A stretch of DNA of 64,000 nt. Source: Rhipicephalus microplus (lineage: Eukaryota > Arthropoda > Arachnida > Ixodida > Ixodidae). Positions 32,041-42,806 of this stretch are shown piece after piece. The stretch spans positions 239,757,088 to 239,821,087 of the forward strand of contig NC_134700.1 in NCBI RefSeq assembly GCF_043290135.1, written 5' to 3'. Below the pieces are notes generated by a model, which worked only from the letters and a program-made list of their open reading frames with translations, did no database searches and was not told the origin of the DNA. The first letter of the stretch is position 1, and each line of letters begins with the position of its first letter. A program made the position numbers and the translations under genes.

Positions 32041-33024
32041 GTGCGAGTACACATTGAACGAAAGTGAACCGAAACAAATGTAAAGAATTATATGCGGATA
32101 GACTCCACATAAATTATGCACAGCAATCACTTCGAGATAGCGTAACCAGTTCCACTCGGTTAACAGGCCTGTTACAAGGTGTTTGCCTTGGAACATGTTT
32201 CACTTAATTTTTTGCCTCCACATTCTGAAGTGGAAATGTTAGCCACATCATGTGCTGTTGTGACTATTAGGCGCCATATCTCTAACAAAACATGTTATTG
32301 CTGTTTAGATCCGAGCAACGTATCATAGGGCGTTGTAGTGGCAGCACCAACATTCAGTTGGTCTTACTAAAACCATCGACATCCTCGTTCTGTCAGCACT
32401 ATGTTTCGATCAAATCTCTATGCTACGTCCCCTATCATTCTTTTGGCTCTGCATTCCTTCTGGAAAATGTGAACACACGCTTGTAAGTACGTAGGTGAGA
32501 TGTATCCATTGTTAATGAGGCGTGTTACGCTTCTGCACTTCGCGCAAGGAAGAGACGCAGAAGTTACTGCTCACTCAGTTTATCTCAAATTTTGTCTAAT
32601 GCTCCTCTCCTCATTTCCACCCCATTCATCAATGCCTCGCAATTCGAGCTTGCCTGAGAGATTCTCGCTGTTGCTGCTCGTTTCAGCGCCAGGCATTCCC
32701 ACCTACTGTATTGCTCTTCTGGAGTTCGTCCGGCCCTGGAAGGCTTCAGACGATTATCCAGGAGGCTAAATAATCACTTGGACACACACGGCTTGAACTC
32801 CGCTGTCTCGCGTGGCAACCACGCCACTCGGGTCGTCTACGTCTGTCTCACCCGCTCTAACGCACGCAGCTCGGTAAGTTTTCATAATGGCTTTGAGGCC
32901 TGTTCCTCTACAATGGCTATCTCTATGCAGGAGTAATGACACTGCCCACGGCATACTCCTGGCTGTGTCGGTGAATCGTGCTCTGCCTACAGTGAAGTAA
33001 AAGCCTCGGCCAGAGCTCTCGGGG
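32041..33024. other. unassigned sequence with a weak tRNA-like patch
   Basis: On the minus strand, 32840-32770 reads CGAGTGGCGTGGTTGCC...GGAGTTCAAGCC, faintly like A- and B-boxes of a tRNA-derived SINE. The match is too short to name. No gene was seen elsewhere. Confidence 0.3.

Positions 33025-33101
<77 letters not shown>
33025..33101. repeat. (TA)n microsatellite
   Basis: About 37 TA units. It is followed by AGTCACCAGAAGAAGCG and a GGCCGGGGACCGGCC inverted word near 33160-33174. Confidence 0.97.
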
Positions 33102-33103
<2 letters not shown>

Positions 33104-34520
33104 TCACCAGAAGAAGCGAACGAGCAAACGAAAAACGATGCTTTATTGCGAATGTTACGGCCGGGGACCGGCCTTCGTCAGGGCATACGTGCTATGGTAC
33201 TACTTCTTCGATCTATAAATAATAATCGACTGAATACTTATTTACTTTCATATATGAAGTAATCCTACCACCTAGCTTTATATCGCATCAGAAAACATCA
33301 ATTGAACGACTTCCAGCCTGTTGCATAATTTCTGATTACATTTTGTGCTTTTCAAATCAGTGGTGCAAACGACAAAGTAAGATGCCAATTGATGGCACAC
33401 ACTCAAAACGTATTTTTGTTTGTCTGCTAATGGTTGAGAACCACTAGCTAAGGTTTCTATAAACTATCACGCATGTTCTGATAAATTTCACAGTGAAGCA
33501 AGTTTTGTTTATGAAACACTTTTGAAGGTGCTGCAATATGCACGACTGAAATGAAAGCAAGCGTGTATATTCCTTCTTTGCCATAAAGTAGCCAGACGTA
33601 TATGGACCCACATCTCCTCGCACTGGTACCCCATACAGTGGTTGCTCCTGTGCTGTCACACCTTAATAGTCAAGTGGTATCCTCTTCTACATGAAGCTGG
33701 TAAAAGGTTCAGTTAATTACACGGAAGACCCATTTATGATCCGTAAGCTTTCTTCAAGCACTTTCGAGGGCAGTAAAGGGACAAGAAAGGTGATAGCGTG
33801 TTTAACATCTACAATATACGTGCAGAAATAGGTCCCCGGGATATCATCGTATAAATGTGTGCTTTCGCGAGAACGCCTCTTCGACATCGCTGGACGAATA
33901 CTATTCCACTGCATTGGCTTAGGCTATACATTCGGAAATAGATAGCTGCGACAGGGAACATGTATGTGTTCACGGGACGACGCACATAGCGTTATCGCTA
34001 GAATGGCATCCACTTTTCCTAGGTTAGTGATACAAAACCATCACACCTGACTTGGTCGTACATAAGCTATTCTTTTCTAGTTAAATACCACTTGGCTTAA
34101 CCCTAGCATCGGTAGTTGAGGGGCCAGCAGTATTCGGAACTGTTTAGAAGGACGAATCGTTACTCTTTACGCGTCATGCGTGCTAGAGTATGTGTGCAGG
34201 GTTTGAAGGAAGAACATAATTTTCCCGACATTTCCGATGGCCTTGTTTACCATGCTCTCAAATATAGGGGTACTGCACGAAAATCCGACCAGCGTGACCT
34301 ATTACGGTGTAACGTACCACTGTGACCAATTAAGTGAACGTGTGTGCTTGAGGAGAAAACAGTGGGTCCGAGATATTACAAGGCCCACGGGTGTACACTA
34401 GTCTCGCTTTGCAAATGGGATGTTTGATTACTTGTCGAGGTCGGTGTATACATGGTTAATATAATTGAGATATCACTGCATTCTTTAACTTAACGGAAAG
34501 ATAGCCAACAGCAAATATAT
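33102..34520. other. unassigned sequence up to the gypsy element
   Basis: No supported gene. ATAT at 34517-34520 is the left target duplication of the element that follows. Confidence 0.4.
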
Positions 34521-34693
34521 TGTTGCGTACATGCACGAAGAAAAAGAAGCGTATACGGTGAACGCACTGGTCGCCGAGAGCGAGAGAGGAAGAAGAGGAT
34601 CGGGAGGATCTTTAACCAGTCGGCTCTTGAGCTGCCCCTCACGACCTAATAAACGGCCTTTTCAACGTCTACCAGTCTCTTTCAAATGTAACA
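34521..34693 (+). repeat. 5' LTR (173 bp)
   Basis: TGTTGCGTACATGCACG at the start, ATGTAACA at the end, CCTAATAAACGG with AATAAA at about 34648. It is followed by GAGTGGTGGAGGAGCTGGG, which holds a TGG-initiated primer-binding-type sequence. Confidence 0.93.
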
Positions 34694-34789
34694 GAGTGGT
34701 GGAGGAGCTGGGTAAGCGCTTCAACTACGGAACGATCGCTGCCACAGCTTCGACGAAGCCGTCGACTTGCCGGTCTCCCACCATCTGCC

Positions 34790-35539
34790 GTGAGTGACTT
34801 CGACATGCCTGAAGAAGCAGGCGTTTCCAGGACGGCACCATCTGGCCCGCTTCCGTACTACCGAGTTCCACCGCCCTTCGGAGGAAAAGCCGAAGAAGAT
34901 GCCGACGCCTGGCTCACCAAGTACAAACGTGTGGGCAAGTCCAACGGTTGGGATGCAGCCGCTATGCTAGCCAACGTGGTGCTCTCCCTTACCGACACCG
35001 CACTGGTATGGTACGATAACCACGAGGACGCACTCACGACGCGGGATCTTTTTGTTGAAGAGCTCAGGGCGTGTTTCGGCGACTCGGTTGCTGGAAAGAA
35101 GCGGGCTGAGCAAACACTGTCGCAACGGGCACAGCTACCAGGTGAGACATGCACCACTTACATAGAAGAAGTGTTAAGGCTGTGCAAGGTGGTCTGTGCT
35201 ACCATGTCGGAAGAGGACAAAGTTGGGCACCTGCTCAAAGGGATAGCTGAGGACGTGTATAATTTTCTATCTGGAAAAGAAAGCCTCAGTTCTGTGTCCG
35301 ACGTCATTCAGCATTGCCGAACGTTTGAAACGCTCAGATGCGTCGAATTGCGCCCTAGTTTGGTCGGCTGGCTAACGTTACAACTGTTGCCAGTGTGGAC
35401 ACGAATCCTGGCCTCGACCTTTTTTCCACAATTCGACAGATTGTTCGTGAGGAACTGTCCCACCGAGAAATGTCGTGTTCGGCAGCTAACCATCGCGAGT
35501 TGTGTCTGCCACGTGAGGCTATGGATGTGCCTCCTTTGA
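34790..35539 (+). pseudogene. gag: gypsy Gag, capsid region, frameshifted near its end
   Basis: The reading begins close to the ATG at 34805 (DMPEEAG...). It has a retrotransposon Gag capsid pattern: DADAWLTKYKRVGKSNGW, MLANVVLSLTDTALVWYDNH, LRACFGDSVAGKKRAEQTLSQ and CTTYIEEVLRLCKVV. Up to FETLRC (about 35340) the frame looks genuine. From there the +1 frame continues the expected protein (RRIAP, a TAG, FGRLANVTTVASVDTNPGLD...), so one base is missing or extra near 35340 and there is an additional stop near 35356. Known role: forming the virus-like particle around the RNA. Confidence 0.85.
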
Positions 35540-35543
35540 CCCC

Positions 35544-36047
35544 ATGCAACCGACGATGAGCGCCGCAACTGTGGAGTACAGCCCAGCCCCACAGTCAAGG
35601 ATGACAACCAGACTTCCCGCGTCACGGTATGACCAACGGTCTCAGCGCATGCCTCCTCGACACCCGACGTCTCGGTACGACTCACCCAACCAGTACATCC
35701 GTCACACAAGAGCAAATTATGACGCTCTATTCATCGACGAGCAACCGACGTTTCGACCTCGGCCGGTGTGCTATTCCTGCGGTGTGCCAGGCCACATATC
35801 GCGATTTTGCAACCGTCGGGTGACTCCTCGGTATCACCAACCATCTGACTTTTCACGACCCTTCGAACAGCCTCATGGTGTCCGGCGGCTGGCCCACATA
35901 CCACCTGATGACAACTATTTACCCAGCACCTTCCGCAACCACTCCCCGGCATCTGACAGGAGTTTAACGCCCCCACCGCGACCTCGTGCTCAACCTTCTC
36001 CTTCACCGCGGCGTCACAAAGCGCCCTCTACGCCACCGGAAAACTAG
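35544..36047 (+). CDS. gag: gypsy Gag, nucleocapsid part with CCHC zinc knuckle
   Basis: This frame holds RPVCYSCGVPGHISRFCNRR, a C-x2-C-x4-H-x4-C knuckle (about residues 75-88), inside a basic, Pro/Arg-rich protein that ends PSTPPEN and TAG at 36045-36047. It is the C-terminal half of Gag and is separated from the capsid half by the frameshifts above. Known role: binding element RNA. The heptamer GGAAAAC (36038-36044) lies directly before the stop. Confidence 0.85.
   Translation: MQPTMSAATVEYSPAPQSRMTTRLPASRYDQRSQRMPPRHPTSRYDSPNQYIRHTRANYDALFIDEQPTFRPRPVCYSCGVPGHISRFCNRRVTPRYHQPSDFSRPFEQPHGVRRLAHIPPDDNYLPSTFRNHSPASDRSLTPPPRPRAQPSPSPRRHKAPSTPPEN
36038..36044 (+). promoter_or_regulatory. possible -1 frameshift site between gag and pol
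   Basis: GGAAAAC precedes the gag TAG. The pol frame is open across this point in the -1 register (codons GGA AAA CTA GCC...), with no ATG of its own before protease. Known: many gypsy elements express Pol by -1 frameshifting. The heptamer is near, but not identical to, the X-XXY-YYZ rule. Confidence 0.45.
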
Positions 36048-36082
36048 CCAGCGCGGCCAATGGGGGTGAGGTCGCTGGAAAC

Positions 36083-38860
36083 GTGCGACTGAGAGAAATA
36101 CCTCCTGTCTGTATGTTTAAAAACAAAGTGCGTGTTTTGGTGGATCATGTGCCTGTGATGGCCTTGGTGGACACAGGTGCAATGATTTCAGTGATGAGTG
36201 CTTCCTTTAAAGACGTGTTAGGGCGGAAAGTTGTTTTTACCTGGGATGAAACTTCGACGTTTTGTGGAGTGAGTGGAGAGCCATTGCGCCCTATTGGTGT
36301 GTGTAGTGCTGAGGTATTTTTGGGAGGCCTTATGATAACGACAGAGTTTGCGATTATTCCTCGGTCGACACATGATGTCATTCTCGGCATGAACTTCTTG
36401 CGAGAATGTGGTGCCACTGTAGACTGTCGCACGGGGAAAGTCTTTGTGAGTGGCCAGGTGCCTTCAGAACTTCTGGACACTCCGGCAAATGACCAAACTA
36501 CGCTGTGTGTCTGTGGCGATACGTTCATACCTGCGTTGTCTACCGTACGTGTTCCTGTTGTTTGTCGCGGCGCGGATTCTGACAGCTTCGATGCGAGCGT
36601 AGAACCAATGCACATAAACTGCGTGAAGAAGAATGTGTTGGTTCCCCATTGTGTGGTGTCGATTGATGGCGAACGAACTGGCCTATGGACTGTAAACTGT
36701 TCCTCTGAGCCCGTGACACTACCCAATGGTTTGAAATTAGCTTCGGTCAGCAAAGAACACGTGACCTCATCAGTGGTCGAGCTCACAGACGTGCCGGAAG
36801 AACGTGACGGAACTGGTTGTCACAACTTGGACGGGGCGCTTATGGCAACGATAAATAAGTCACTTAGCTCAAGCGAGCGCCGAACTTTATTGAATGTGCT
36901 GTTGAAGCACGTTTCGGTATTTGACTTTGCGCAGAAGGGCAAAGTAATCCCTATCCCCCTGTCTCGAACGCGCCATACCATCAACACTGGCGCGGCAAGT
37001 CCGATTCGCCAAAAACCATATCGTGTTTCCCCGTCAGAAAGACAAATTATTAACGACCAAGTGCAGGAAATGATGCAAAAGGGAGTGGTACAAGAGTCAG
37101 CCAGTCCGTGGGCAGCACCGGTAATCGTCGTTAAGAAGAAAGATGGATCTTGGAGATTTTGCGTCGACTATCACCGACTGAATGCCGTGACTAAAAAGGA
37201 CGTATGCCCGCTGCCACGTATAGAGGACGCAATAGACTGTATACATTCGGCCTCTTATTTTTCCTCCGTAGACTTACGATCCGGTTATTGGCAAATTCCG
37301 ATGCACCCAGAGGACAAGGAAAAGACTGCCTTTGTAACCCCTGATGGGCTCTTTGAATTCAACGTGATGCCATTTGGACTGTGCAATGCACCGGCCACGT
37401 TCGAGAGGTTTATGGACACCATCCTGCGTGGCTTGAAGTGGAACAGCTGCATGTGCTACCTCGACGATGTTGTCATCGTTGGCCGCACGTTCAGTGAACA
37501 CAACTCTCGTCTGGATACCATTTTGAACTGCATCCGAAACGCTGGCCTAATTTTAAACTCGAAGAAATGCCACTTCGGAGACCGCCAGACGCTTGTGCTC
37601 GGGCATCTCGTTGACAAGGATGGCATCCGCCCTGACCCCCAGAAGACAGCAGCAGTTGAGGCGTTCAATGCGCCGCGTTCCGTCAAGGAGCTTCGTAGTT
37701 TCCTGGGGCTTTGTTCATACTTCCGCCGCTTTATTCCGAAGTTTGCCGACATTGCGTACGCTCTCACATGCCTCTTACGAAAGGACAATTCCTTTGAGTG
37801 GACTCCGGAGTGCGATTCTTCATTCCGTCAATTGAAGTTTTTGTTGACGTCACGACCCGTCCTTCAGCCCTTCAGTCCTTCTGCTCCGACAGAGCTTCAT
37901 ACGGATGCTAGCGGCATAGGTATTGGAGCCGTCCTAGTACAACGTTACGGCGACCGCGAACACGTCATCGCATACGCAAGTCGCTCCCTAAGCAGGCCGG
38001 AACAAAACTACACTGTTACCGAACAAGAATGCCTGGCGGTATTATTTGCAATTCAGCGGTTTAGGTTTTACCTATACGGACGCCCATTCACAGTCGTAAC
38101 CGACCACCACTCGTTGTGTTGGCTTGTCAACTTTCGTGACCCTTGTGGCCGCCTTGCGCGCTGGGCACTCCGGCTACAAGAATACAGTTTTAACGTCGCT
38201 TACAAGAGTGGTCGCCGACATGCTGACGCGGACTGTCTTTCACGTATGCCACTTAGCACAACAGATTGTGAATCCGATGACCTTGACCAACTTGTAGCGT
38301 CTGTGTCGCCTACGTTCCCGAACTATCCAAGTTTCAGAGCAGAACAGCGGAAAGATGCTAAACTAGCACCACTATTCGCCGCTGCATCCGCTTCCACTAG
38401 TGCACGCCGTTTCTGTATGCGTGATGGACTGTTGTTCAAAAGGAACCTCTCCAGCAGTGGCGCGCGTTTCCTTCTAGTGGTCCCGGAGAGCCTGCGAACA
38501 CTTATTATGAGTGTCTTGCACGACGACCCTACATCTGGACATTTAGGTTTGGCGCGGACGCTTCACCGGACTAAAGAGCGCTTTTATTGGCCTGGTATGC
38601 AGAAGTCTGTTGAGAGTTATGTGGCAAGCTGCATGCAATATCAGCGTCACAAACGTCCATCAACTGGTCCAGCTGGTCTTCTACAGCCGATGCCTACTCC
38701 AAGCGCACCTTTCGAACAAGTGGGCATTGACTTTCTCGGCCCCTTCCCAAAATCGGCTAAGGGCAACCGATGGATAATTGTTTGCGTCGACTACCACACA
38801 CGCTACTGCGAGACGGCAGCCGTCCCCTCCGCAACTGCCAATGAAGTCTCGTCGTTTTAG
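36083..38860 (+). pseudogene. pol: gypsy Pol: protease, RT, RNase H, N-terminal integrase (interrupted)
   Basis: Numbering from 36083 (a GTG, since Pol would enter by frameshift), protease has ALVDTGAMIS at about residues 27-36. RT has WRFCVDYHRLN, FSSVDLRSGYWQ, FGLCNAPATFERF and the catalytic YLDD at about 459-462. RNase H has HTDASGIGIGAVL with its aspartate at about 608 and TDHHSLCWL. Integrase follows with a HHCC domain (HDDPTSGHLGL...YVASCMQYQRHK) in which the last Cys is Tyr, so the zinc site is probably lost. The core starts at VGIDFLGPFPKS and stops at a TAG created at 38858-38860, exactly where copy B is inserted. Except for that insertion the frame is uninterrupted for 925 codons. 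Confidence 0.93.
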
Positions 38861-39358
38861 GGGCGAAGCTCCTTAGGGCGTGGGCTGTGCGTCCCCTGTA
38901 GCCTGTATGTAGCCACCTCTAGTTTAGTTCTTGCAGTGTTCACTAGATGGCGGTACCGTCCCCTGTATGTAGCCACCTCTAGTTTAGTTCTTGCAGTGTT
39001 CACTAGATGGCGATACCGTCTCCTGTATGTAGCCACCTCTCGTTTAGTTCTTGTAGTGTTTACTAGATGGTGGTACTTGTAGCTGATGATGAAAAGATGC
39101 AAGATGTTATAAACTAGAAAGCGGTACTTGTAGTTGATGAAAGACGCGAGATCTTATAAAATAGGAATGATGTCACATATGGCGCGTGTCATTGGCTGAA
39201 GGCAATCGTTCGATTTAGTGCGGCGACGTACGCTAGGGGGAGCGATGTAATAAAATCGAGTGGGCAAAATGTACAGAGGATTCATGGTTTACCAGTTATA
39301 CCTCCGCAGCTTCGCCCACTCATCATCATTCACTTCGTGGATATGGCGGAATTTCTTT
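38859..39358 (+). mobile_element. GGGGCGAAGC-end non-autonomous element, copy B, inside integrase
   Basis: Integrase reads ...NEVSSF up to 38857 and resumes ...LLQYVILRHG from 39359, in the original frame of the protein. The intervening roughly 500 bp begin AGGGGCGAAGCTCCTTAGG after TTTT and end CAGCTTCGCCCACTCATCATC...GGATATGGCGGAATTTCTTTTT. The target was evidently a run of T, so a duplication of T bases is likely but cannot be measured. Inside are three 60-bp tandem units (38901-39080). No coding capacity. It is younger than the gypsy element it interrupts. Confidence 0.88.
38901..39080 (+). repeat. three 60-bp tandem repeats inside copy B
   Basis: The unit CCTGTATGTAGCCACCTCT...TTGCAGTGTTCACTAGATGGCGGTACCGT occurs three times at exactly 60-bp spacing, with a few substitutions in the third. 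Confidence 0.95.
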
Positions 39359-40066
39359 TTGTTACAGTACGTCATCCTCCGACATGGCCCACCTCGCCTG
39401 ATTATCAGTGATCGTGGACGACAATTCACAGCGGATGTCGTGGAGGAGCTACTGCGTTTATGTGAATCCCGCCTGCGTCACTCGACACCATACCACCCCC
39501 AAACTAATGGGCTGACGGAGCGTACCAACCGCACCATTATCAACATGTTGTCTATGTATGTCTCATGCGACCACAAGAACTGGGATGACGTACTCCCGTT
39601 CATTACTTACGCGTTCAACACCGCGAAGCATGAGATTACAGGCTATAGCCCTTTCTTTTTGCTTTATGCACGTTCGCCCCGGCACACAATCGACACAATA
39701 TTGCCTTTCTGTGACCACGACAACGTCACTGTCGCCGAGACTCTCTGCCTCGCCGAAGAGGCGCGTCGCATAGCTCGACTACGCACATTGGCATCGCAAG
39801 ACAAAGCGAAAGCACGCTATGACATTCACCATCGACCAGTGATTTATCGCCATGGTGATCTGGTGTGGTTGTGGACTCCAAAGCGCAAGCGCGGGTTATG
39901 CCAAAAGTTTTTGGCCACTTACGATGGACCTTTTGTCATCGTCGACAGACTTACAGAGGTCAACTATGTAATAGCTCGTCTCACGGCGAGTGGTCGACGA
40001 GCTGCCAAAACTCAAGTGGTTCATGTTGCGCGCCTGAAACTGTACACGCCACGACAACTCGACTGA
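39359..40066 (+). pseudogene. pol: gypsy integrase, C-terminal half after copy B
   Basis: It continues integrase with LLQYVILRHGPPRLIISDRG (second catalytic Asp), YHPQTNGLTERTNRTI (catalytic Glu) and a GPY/F-type module (YDGPFVIVDRLTEVNYVI), and ends TGA at 40064-40066. The segment open from 39260 to 39358 belongs to copy B and is not integrase. Together with the upstream part all three acidic residues are present, but they are physically separated. Confidence 0.93.
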
Positions 40067-40100
40067 CTCGTCCGGCGGCCTTCGTCTGTGCGGAGTGGAA

Positions 40101-40274
40101 TGTTGCGTACATGCACGAAGAAAAAGAAGCATGTACGGTGAACGCACTAGTCGCCGAGAGCGAGAGATGAACAAGAGGATCACGAGGATCTTTAACCAGT
40201 CGGCTCCTGAGCTGCCCCTCACGACCTAATAAACGGCCCCTTTCAACGTCTACCAGTCTCTTTCAAACGTAACA
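40101..40274 (+). repeat. 3' LTR (174 bp)
   Basis: TGTTGCGTACATGCACG to AACGTAACA, with AATAAA at about 40229. It is preceded by GTGCGGAGTGGAA, a purine-rich tract, and followed by the target duplicate ATAT. Confidence 0.93.
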
Positions 40275-40790
40275 ATATTTTTTTCCCACGCCCACCCTTG
40301 ATTACATTCACTAAACATCTTTTGTTATCTTCCCAATTCTGTGCATCTCCTAAGCATATCTAAAACGGCATGAATTGTATTACTGTTCACGACTAAAAAG
40401 GCCTTTAATTGTCCCCGTATATTGAGAATGTCTGTTAGATTTTGAATGCTTTAGTTAAAAGCTAGTTTAAAAATTGTCGTCGGCAACCAGCATTTCCTTG
40501 AAGCTGCAACCAATGTATTAGAAAAAGGTGTTTTTCTGAGCGAAACTACTTAGCAGATTCAGAAGCAGTGGCAGCATGTATATTTAGCAAAGCATTGATG
40601 CTTTCTAAAAAACATTTTTAATAGATATTCACCATGATACGAAGTGAGAACTGCAGATGTTCAAATTTTATTTAGAAAAGAAAATTGGGGGAGCCCTTAA
40701 TCTTCACCTTTAAGAGTTGAACGCGATGGCGAACTCGGCATCCAGTGCACCTTTCAACCGCTAAGTGCATACTTAATAATATGTGTTGTT
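40275..40790. other. unassigned sequence
   Basis: AT-rich, no gene or element recognised. Confidence 0.45.
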
Positions 40791-40823
<33 letters not shown>

Positions 40824-40863
40824 CACACACACACGCACACACACACGCACACGCACACACACG

Positions 40864-40894
<31 letters not shown>

Positions 40895-41000
40895 GCACAC
40901 ACACACACACACACGACCGCACATACGCACGCACACACGCAAACACGCACACACGCAAACACGCACACACGCACACACACACACACACGCGCGCGCGCGT
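40791..41000. repeat. (CA)n microsatellite
   Basis: CA repeats with CACG variants and a short CGCGCG end. His/Thr and Cys/Val frames across it are artefacts. Confidence 0.97.
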
Positions 41001-41326
41001 GACGTATGGTAGAGTACAGGCTTTCGATAATGGTACAGGCATTCGATCTATTTAACAGCACTTTTATAACAACTTCATGAAAGTATTGTACAGTGATACA
41101 GTCACATGGTCCTGTATTATGAACTGCACGTAGGCGTGACACTTGTATTCATAAAACGTCAAATTATGTCGTCCGTCCTGCGTTAGTTATCTAGCAATTG
41201 TGCGACTTGTTCTTTTGAAGACCTCTTTTCAGATCACGCCAGCAGGAGCCACTGTTGTTCATAGATACTATGAATTGTAGGAGCATCAATGAAGCTCGCG
41301 TCACAAATTTACGGCCCTAAACGTCT
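41001..41326. other. unassigned sequence
   Basis: Nothing recognised between the CA repeat and the candidate gene's poly(A) signal. Confidence 0.45.
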
Positions 41327-41332
41327 TTTATT
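41327..41332 (-). terminator. poly(A) signal AATAAA of the candidate gene
   Basis: The reverse complement of TTTATT at 41327-41332 is AATAAA, eight or nine bases beyond the TAG of the candidate last exon. Confidence 0.4.
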
Positions 41333-41340
41333 AATGCAAA

Positions 41341-42488
41341 CTATTCGCGCGAACAGTTATGGCGAATCGTTGATACTCTTTCCGTGACGCCTGCCCGATT
41401 GGCCGCCTTCCTTGACTTGGGTTTCAACCAACCATATTTGACGACATTGCAGATGTCCTGTGTTAATGCACCAACATGATTTACCACGAGAGAGCCTGCA
41501 GATACAAGAAAATAAATAAATACAGGAAAAGTTCTGATGACATCCGCCAAGAAGGCTTTGAAGCACCACTCCAAGCGTTCTTAGAAAAGAAGTTGACAAG
41601 CTTACAAGCTGTAGGTATGACAGAAGGTGAATGGTATTTCGAGAGGCTCATTCTTTTCTCGAAACAAATTGAACCAACAGACAATCCAACCTAGCAAGAC
41701 ATACGTATTTTTTTTTTCAAACAGTAGTGTAAACACTATTACCTACGCTGAAAGGAGCTGAAATGGTTGAAAAAAATGAGCGCTTTCTGTCAGTATGCTC
41801 TACAAGCTATGAGCAACGAAACTCTCAATTCAGTGACACAGCACGCCTATTTCCTACACCTAAAATATGATGGAAGCAGTTTTATAGCATGTCAAAAGGC
41901 AAAGTGATCATCACACATTCAAGGGAAGTCTTGAAGTTTAGCTTTGCGTGTTGTACAAGTTTCGTAAACCATGGCATGCTGTTGCAATAGCTCTGATAGT
42001 GTAGCAATGTCCTCAGATTCTGCGACACAAATACTGTGCTTTTCTGTATAGAACCCCACTAGGTTGGTGTCAGGGTGTCGGTAATCAAACTGCGGTTTAA
42101 TCAAATGCGGTTCTGTATTCTGTGAGATCGCTATACGACCAAACTTGCACCTCTCATTAACATCAAAAAGAACAAAAACATGGTCGGAATAATGTACCTT
42201 CTCTTGTTGACAAACTCATTGCTACATTCCATTCTTTAAGTTTATTTCTGCATGGTGGCGGGAGAGTTCTTTAGGGGGTCCCGGATGTATAACACCATTC
42301 AAAGGACACGGACATTGCGCTTTCTCTGTCATCCTAATGTTCCATTTATGAAAACTCGTGGCATATTTACTCACCGAACTTGGAACCACTGAAATCATGC
42401 TGTTCGCACGGTGACAGTTGTCTCCTGTCAAATGAGCCGTTGAAATGGTTCCAGCCGCCATTACTAATCCGCAGATGCGTATCTTCAT
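41341..42488 (-). CDS. candidate three-exon host gene of unknown function
   Basis: The model on the minus strand is as follows. Exon 1, 42488-42375: ATG, 38 codons starting MKIRICGLVMAAG, possibly a signal sequence, then a strong donor GTGAGTAA. Exon 2, 42200-41957: after AAGAG, open, with KVHYSDHVFVLFDVNERCKF and LVGFYTEKHSICVAES, then donor GTACAA. Exon 3, 41495-41341: after a good acceptor TATTTTCTTGTATCTGCAG, open, with VNHVGALTQDICNVVKYGW, ending TAG. The lengths 114, 244 and 155 sum to 513, so the frame is kept (170 aa), and the exon 2/3 join makes a Cys codon. AATAAA lies at 41332-41327 just after the stop, and TATATATT about 45 bp before the ATG. Seen: open exons, splice signals, poly(A) signal. 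Inferred: the joining. The exon 2 acceptor and donor are weak. A plus-strand frame (41476-41694) overlaps intron 2. The family is not recognised. Confidence 0.42.
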
Positions 42489-42806
42489 TTAAACTGTAGT
42501 ACCGTATTTCAAAAATGTGAAAAAAAAATAAATATATAGATGTGGAACAATTTTGTTACCTTTTCTTGGTACACTTCTTTGCAATTTATGTGTAAGAATG
42601 AATATTTAGCTAGAGCATTGCACCATAGACGGCCCTGATGTGTCATTCACACCGCAGTTACGGCGAAATTAAAGTAATGTCACTGTCCATATTTCAGAAA
42701 AAAAACGCAGAATAGATGTCTGTGTCTGCTTACACAAAGGGCAAATTGACAAGCGTGACTGCGCTTGCATTTGTCACCAATATAATAAATAGGTCAGCCC
42801 AAGGCA

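Larger units (their letters stand above)
34521..40274 (+). mobile_element. Ty3/gypsy LTR retrotransposon, nearly complete, with nested insertion
   Basis: LTRs of 173 and 174 bp (TGTTGCGTAC...GTAACA) flank gag, pol and an insertion of about 0.5 kb. ATAT directly before 34521 and after 40274 is a 4-bp target duplication. By eye the LTRs differ at about ten positions plus one indel, about 6%, so the insertion is much older than the pol-less element at 21.2 kb. Order: LTR, Gag (frameshifted), CCHC protein, -1 frame Pol with protease, RT, RNase H and integrase, LTR. Without copy B the element would be about 5.26 kb, a usual size. No envelope gene. Confidence 0.95.

Noticed and set aside
32770..32840. 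tRNA gene on the minus strand
   Set aside because: A- and B-box matches are weak and no cloverleaf could be drawn; at most a SINE remnant.
39260..39358. N-terminal extension of integrase starting at 39260
   Set aside because: These codons belong to the inserted copy B and are open by chance.
40754..41142. Cys-Val and His-Thr repeat proteins
   Set aside because: Translation of the CA microsatellite; the same holds for 20311-20558.
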